Below are positions 7,301 to 9,418 of a stretch of 9,418 nucleotides of DNA, one piece after another. Position numbers and translations under genes: made by a program. The notes below the pieces were generated by a model. That model was not told the origin of the DNA. It saw only the letters and a program-made list of their open reading frames with translations, and ran no database searches. Position 1 is the stretch's first letter. Each line of letters starts with the position of its first letter. Source of the stretch: Pseudonocardiales bacterium (GTDB lineage: Bacteria; Actinomycetota; Actinomycetes; Mycobacteriales; Jatrophihabitantaceae); contig JAODNL010000067.1 of assembly GCA_025465405.1 (NCBI GenBank), positions 1-9,418 of the forward strand, read 5' to 3'.

Positions 7301-7799
7301 CCCGACGATCGGCAACCTGGACGGCTCGGGCTACAGCTACTCGGCCCAGGCGCTCGCCTCTCAGGGCGTCACGCCTGGATCGACGCTCACCAGCGGCGGC
7401 GCGACGTTCACCTGGCCGGACGTGCCGGCCGGTCAGAACGACGTCGTCACTACCGCCGGGCAGGTCATTGCCGCGAGTGGATCGGGGACGTCGCTCTCGG
7501 TGCTCGGCACCGGCAACAACGGCGACGCGAGCGGCACCATCACGGTGACCTACACCGACGGCACCACCTCGCAGGCACCGCTGACGTTCGCCGACTGGTA
7601 CAGCAACACGGCCGCAGCGGGCAGCACGCTCGTCGTCACCGCGCCGTACTGGAACCGGCCGGCCGGAAGCACCCAGCCGGCAATCCACCCGGTCAGCGTG
7701 TACGCCGCGAATCTGCCGATAACGTCCGGCAAGCAGCTCTCCTACCTCACCCTGCCGAGCAACTCGCGGCTGCACATATTCGCGACCGCGGTCGGGTGA
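4326..7799 (+). CDS. Secreted glycoside hydrolase family 3 enzyme with PA14 insertion and C-terminal accessory domains
   Basis: Seen: 1157 residues from ATG 4326, with AAGGAG 9 nt upstream; an in-frame TTG at 4275 has no such support. Residues 1-38 are a signal peptide: basic SRRRSR, a hydrophobic core, and APAHA as likely cleavage. The family 3 barrel spans about 60-345: substrate-site D107 (LQDGP), R166-R169 (RWGR), K202-H203, and nucleophile D282 in ITSDWGG. The second sandwich domain starts near 372 and is interrupted by a PA14 domain (about 463-586). It resumes with ESEGSDL (E612 or E614 candidate acid/base) and the DVNPSGKLPVTFP segment. A fibronectin III-like domain covers about 766-862, a NEW3/NPCBM-associated domain about 869-966, and a further domain 979-1157 that I know only as a recurrent tail of exported actinobacterial glycosidases. 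Inference: extracellular beta-glycosidase, glucosidase or xylosidase type undecided; PA14 and tail domains probably bind glycan. A ROK repressor is divergent. Confidence 0.93.
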   Translation: MSKMTKSKISRRRSRLALLVVAVAASLVAIPAVAPAHAPVARAAAPASSACPWVGSHAPTNARVAQVLAKMTLDEKIVMVHGAAGSAYTGYIPGDARLCIPALKLQDGPVGVRMTDTTQLPSAANVAATFDTSIAQSYGSVIGAEDKTKGVNVDLGPTVNIVRDPRWGRAFESYSEDPYLTGQIGSADINGIQSQGVMAQVKHFAVYNQETNRNTTADNAIVDDRTVHEIYTAAFGAIVTQSHPSSAMCSYSAVNGNFACENAYLDNILKTEFGFDGFITSDWGGTHSTVASANAGMDMEMPDGTYFGTALKQAVQSGQVAQSRVDDMVTRIMREEFRFGLFDHASPDSPNAVASTPAHVATARTVAENGAVLLKNSNNALPLNSSSTHSIAVIGDGAGPDTMSHGGGSAVVDGTGTVTPYDGIKARAGSGTTVTYAQGNLGSSGYPTVDSSYLTPPSGTGHGLQGQYYSNTTLSGTPTATQTDPQVKFNWNGASPAPGVAGTNFSTKWTGTLTPPTTGTYTFGLTSDDGSRLFINGTQVIDNWRDQAPNTQTAQVSLTAGAPVQIEVDYYQGGGGAEVNLGWLQPNNDLISQAAALAAKSDVAIVYANDFESEGSDLANIDLPGNQNQLIDAVAAANPNTIVVLNTGSAVTMPWLDKVAGVFEAWYPGQQSGNAIAALLYGDVNPSGKLPVTFPTSLSQVPASTPAQWTGVNGQVQYSEGLNVGYRWYDANHVTPLFPFGYGLSYTSFRFSDLHVSAPKMSESGRVEVTARVRNTGTRAGAEVAQLYLDDPASTGEPPSQLKGFQKVFLQPGQSKSVEFTISSHDASYWNSAAHGWTLGAGAYTLHVGDSSRSLPLSGTFAVTRTSGPEITTVSAPAVAVPGSSVTVTTTFTNGATVPVRDAVTGLTVPSGWSAMATTPARFAVVSPGQTVSTSWTVGVPAGASGGAVTVSASTVYSGPDAHPATSSTTVNVAYAKLSDAFNTVGVTDDSNPTIGNLDGSGYSYSAQALASQGVTPGSTLTSGGATFTWPDVPAGQNDVVTTAGQVIAASGSGTSLSVLGTGNNGDASGTITVTYTDGTTSQAPLTFADWYSNTAAAGSTLVVTAPYWNRPAGSTQPAIHPVSVYAANLPITSGKQLSYLTLPSNSRLHIFATAVG

Positions 7800-7802
7800 G
7801 CG

Positions 7803-8324
7803 TCAAGCACGGACGCCGCGGCGCGGCGGACGGAACGACGGTGTGCGGCCGGAGATCGGTCGGTTTGCCTGTAGCAACAGGGGAAGCGTGCGCGCTGGGA
7901 CGATAACCGACAGGACCACCACGCTGGTCGATCTGCGGATCGCATCCGATCGGTTCAGCTCCAGCAACAGTTCCTGCAACTCGTCATTGGACGCCGCCGC
8001 CAACCGGCACAGCACGTCGCCGGTACCTGTCGTGGCGTACGCCTCGATCACGCCGGGTAGCGATGCGAGCAGCTCGGTGACCTCGTCGAGGCGACCCTGG
8101 CTGATCTCCAGCGTCGCCAGCGCCTGCACCGGATAGCCGGCCGCGGCGAGGTCGATCTGCGGCCCGTAGCCGGTGATCACACCCGCATTCTGCATGCGCT
8201 CCATGCGGGCGGCGACCGTCGCGCGGGCCACACCCGCGAGCCGCGAGAGCTCCAGCACGCCCGCGCGCGGATGCTCCTCGAGCAACTGCACCAGGGTGAC
8301 GTCCAGCGCATCAAGTTGGATCAC
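7803..8324 (-). CDS. Lrp/AsnC-family transcriptional regulator
   Basis: Seen: 173 residues. Residues 1-50 are the AsnC-type helix-turn-helix (LDALDVTLVQLL, then ELSRLAGVARATVAARMERMQNAGVITGY split over 25-53). An RAM/ligand-binding ferredoxin-like domain follows at about 66-142, with TTGTGDVLCRL at 98-108 matching the conserved G-x-x-D effector loop. The tail 150-173 is basic and proline-rich. Start: GTG 8324 with AGGAG (8331-8335 on this strand) 6 nt upstream; it encodes MIQLDALD, the usual family N-terminus. The ATG at 8326 is out of frame. Context: divergent from the 4-hydroxyphenylpyruvate dioxygenase gene, a pairing known in Streptomyces. The stop is 3 nt from the end of the opposing glycosidase gene. 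Inference: an amino-acid- or 4-hydroxyphenylpyruvate-responsive regulator of the dioxygenase. Whether it activates or represses is not shown. Confidence 0.92.
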   Translation of the reverse strand: MIQLDALDVTLVQLLEEHPRAGVLELSRLAGVARATVAARMERMQNAGVITGYGPQIDLAAAGYPVQALATLEISQGRLDEVTELLASLPGVIEAYATTGTGDVLCRLAAASNDELQELLLELNRSDAIRRSTSVVVLSVIVPARTLPLLLQANRPISGRTPSFRPPRRGVRA

Positions 8325-8358
8325 ATCGCGCTCCTGCTCCGGCTAGTCAATCTGATAA

Positions 8359-8420
8359 GCAAATATAGCGTTGAGCTGGTCTGGTTTGCCCATTGGGCCA
8401 GCTCTAGCACGCCCATTTGC
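8359..8420. promoter_or_regulatory. AT-richer repeat cluster between Lrp/AsnC and dioxygenase genes, candidate operator
   Basis: Seen in the 157-bp divergent gap: GAGCTGG (8373-8379) and CCAGCTC (8398-8404) form a 7-bp inverted repeat. A perfect dyad GCCCA-T-TGGGC (8388-8398) lies within it. GCCCATT recurs at 8411-8417. GCAAAT (8359-8364) and ATTTGC (8415-8420) are inverted copies at the two ends. The minus strand also has TATATT (8362-8367), a possible -10 box for the regulator. Family knowledge: Lrp/AsnC proteins bind several dyads as octamers and wrap DNA. Inference: binding region for the adjacent regulator; individual repeats are short enough to arise by chance. Confidence 0.4.
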
Positions 8421-8481
8421 GCAGTCCGTCTCGTCGTACTTCACTCGGAATCAGCATCTGTCACCCGAGGCCGGAGGACGC

Positions 8482-9418
8482 ATGACCATCGAGCAGACCC
8501 TCACCGATCAGGAGCGGCTCGCCGACCTCAGTCTCGGCCAGCTCGAACAGCTCGTCGGGCTCGTCGAGTACGACTCGGCGAACGATCCGTTTCCGATCAC
8601 CGGCTGGGACGCGCTGGTCTGGGTCGTCGGCAACGCCACCCAAACCGCCTTGTACTACCAGGCCGTCTACGGCATGGAGCTCGTCGCCTACGCCGGGCCG
8701 GCAACCGGGCAGCGTGACCACCACTCCTACGTCCTCAGCAGCGGCGCGGCTCGGTTCGTCATCAACGGCGCCGTCGAACCGACGAGCCCGCTCGCCGACG
8801 TGCACCGGGCACACGGCGACGGCATCGCCGACATCGCCTTGCAGGTCCCCGACGTCGACGCCTGCATCCGGCACGCGCGGTCGGCCGGCGCGGAGATCCT
8901 CGAGGATGCGCACGACCGGTCCGACGAGCACGGCACCGTGCGCCGGGCATCGATCGCGGCCTACGGGGACACCCGCCACACCCTGATCGACCGATCGCGG
9001 TACAGCGGCCCGTACCTGCCCGGTTACGTGGCGCGGACCTCGAGCGTGGTCAAGGCGGAGGACGCGCCGAAGCGGCTGTTCCAGGCCATCGACCACGTCG
9101 TCGGCAACGTCGAGCTCGGCAAGATGGATCAGTGGGTGGACTTCTACAACCGGGTCATGGGTTTCACGAACATGGCCGAGTTCATCGGCGATGACATCGC
9201 CACGGATTACTCAGCCCTGATGAGCAAGGTCGTCGCAAGCGGCAACCACCGGGTGAAGTTCCCGCTCAACGAACCTGCTGTCGGCAAGAAGAAGAGCCAG
9301 ATCGACGAGTACCTGGAGTATTACGGCGGTCCTGGCCCGCAGCACGTGGCACTGGCGACGAACGACATCCTGCGCACGGTGGACGAGCTGCGGGCTCGCG
9401 GCGTCGAGTTCCTGGCCA
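8482..9418 (+). CDS. hppD: 4-hydroxyphenylpyruvate dioxygenase (partial, 3' end outside window)
   Basis: Seen: 312 codons from ATG 8482 with GGAGG at 8473-8477. It has two vicinal-oxygen-chelate domains: residues about 30-170 (ITGWDALVWVVGNA onward) and about 200 to the edge. Iron ligands H205 (in QAIDHVVGNVE) and H288 (in GPQHVALAT) are present, 83 residues apart, the same spacing as H187/H270 that I recall for the Streptomyces avermitilis enzyme. The third ligand, a glutamate expected near residue 367, lies beyond the window. FYNRVMGF, DIATDYSALMSKVV and KKKSQIDEYLE are strongly conserved segments. The N-terminus is about 18 residues longer than in S. avermitilis. Role: cytosolic Fe(II) enzyme converting 4-hydroxyphenylpyruvate, O2 to homogentisate and CO2 in tyrosine breakdown. 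Homogentisate can also be oxidised to brown pigment. Divergent from an Lrp/AsnC gene that probably controls it. Confidence 0.96.
   Translation, partial: MTIEQTLTDQERLADLSLGQLEQLVGLVEYDSANDPFPITGWDALVWVVGNATQTALYYQAVYGMELVAYAGPATGQRDHHSYVLSSGAARFVINGAVEPTSPLADVHRAHGDGIADIALQVPDVDACIRHARSAGAEILEDAHDRSDEHGTVRRASIAAYGDTRHTLIDRSRYSGPYLPGYVARTSSVVKAEDAPKRLFQAIDHVVGNVELGKMDQWVDFYNRVMGFTNMAEFIGDDIATDYSALMSKVVASGNHRVKFPLNEPAVGKKKSQIDEYLEYYGGPGPQHVALATNDILRTVDELRARGVEFLA

Noticed and set aside
7800..7816. GCGTC/GACGC hairpin between the convergent glycosidase and Lrp/AsnC ends as a terminator
   Set aside because: The stem is only 5 bp, has no T-run, and lies largely within the Lrp/AsnC coding end.
1..9418. 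A joint aromatic-degradation pathway linking the maleylpyruvate isomerase-type protein with hppD
   Set aside because: The two genes are about 8 kb apart, have separate regulators, and the homogentisate route uses maleylacetoacetate isomerase. The MDMPI family is broad and mostly of unknown substrate.

Overview
The window is high-GC (roughly two thirds G+C by eye) and reads as chromosomal DNA of an actinomycete. Three family-level clues support this: a mycothiol-dependent maleylpyruvate isomerase-type (DinB-like) protein, a PPOX-class protein of the F420-dependent MSMEG_5819-like family, and a LuxR protein that resembles the C-terminus of the large actinobacterial ATPase-LuxR regulators. Genus cannot be fixed from the sequence. 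There are eight complete or near-complete genes plus one partial gene at each edge counted among them: nine coding regions in all, with no RNA gene, transposase, integrase or CRISPR array seen.

Layout, left to right. (1) 1-575, minus: DinB/maleylpyruvate-isomerase-type enzyme, cut by the window start. It is divergent from (2) 681-1343, plus: TetR-family regulator. A perfect 12-bp inverted repeat lies between them. (3) 1433-1762, plus: small YCII/DGPF-domain protein. It converges on (4) 1770-2432, minus: a short LuxR-type DNA-binding protein that looks like the detached tail of a much larger regulator. (5) 2624-2995, plus: F420/flavin PPOX-fold oxidoreductase, divergent from (4) across a 191-bp gap with two copies of a 10-bp direct repeat. 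(6) 3006-4181, minus: ROK-family repressor, convergent with (5) and divergent from (7) 4326-7799, plus: a large secreted glycoside hydrolase family 3 enzyme with an inserted PA14 domain and C-terminal accessory domains. The 144-bp gap between (6) and (7) holds the best promoter in the window and repeated half-sites that could be the ROK operator. (8) 7803-8324, minus: Lrp/AsnC-family regulator, convergent with (7) and divergent from (9) 8482-9418, plus: 4-hydroxyphenylpyruvate dioxygenase, cut by the window end.

How the genes work together. The window is a row of mostly single-gene units, three of them regulator/target pairs in divergent arrangement: TetR with the mycothiol-type enzyme, ROK with the exported sugar hydrolase, and Lrp/AsnC with tyrosine/phenylalanine catabolism through homogentisate. 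The LuxR fragment may pair in the same way with the PPOX gene. There is no gene-free stretch above 300 bases; the longest gaps are 2433-2623, 8325-8481, 4182-4325 and 576-680.

I found no convincing undescribed multi-gene system. The points most worth following are the candidate operators in the divergent gaps, the truncated LuxR protein with its own strong ribosome-binding site and hydrophobic leader, and the roughly 180-residue C-terminal domain of the family 3 hydrolase.
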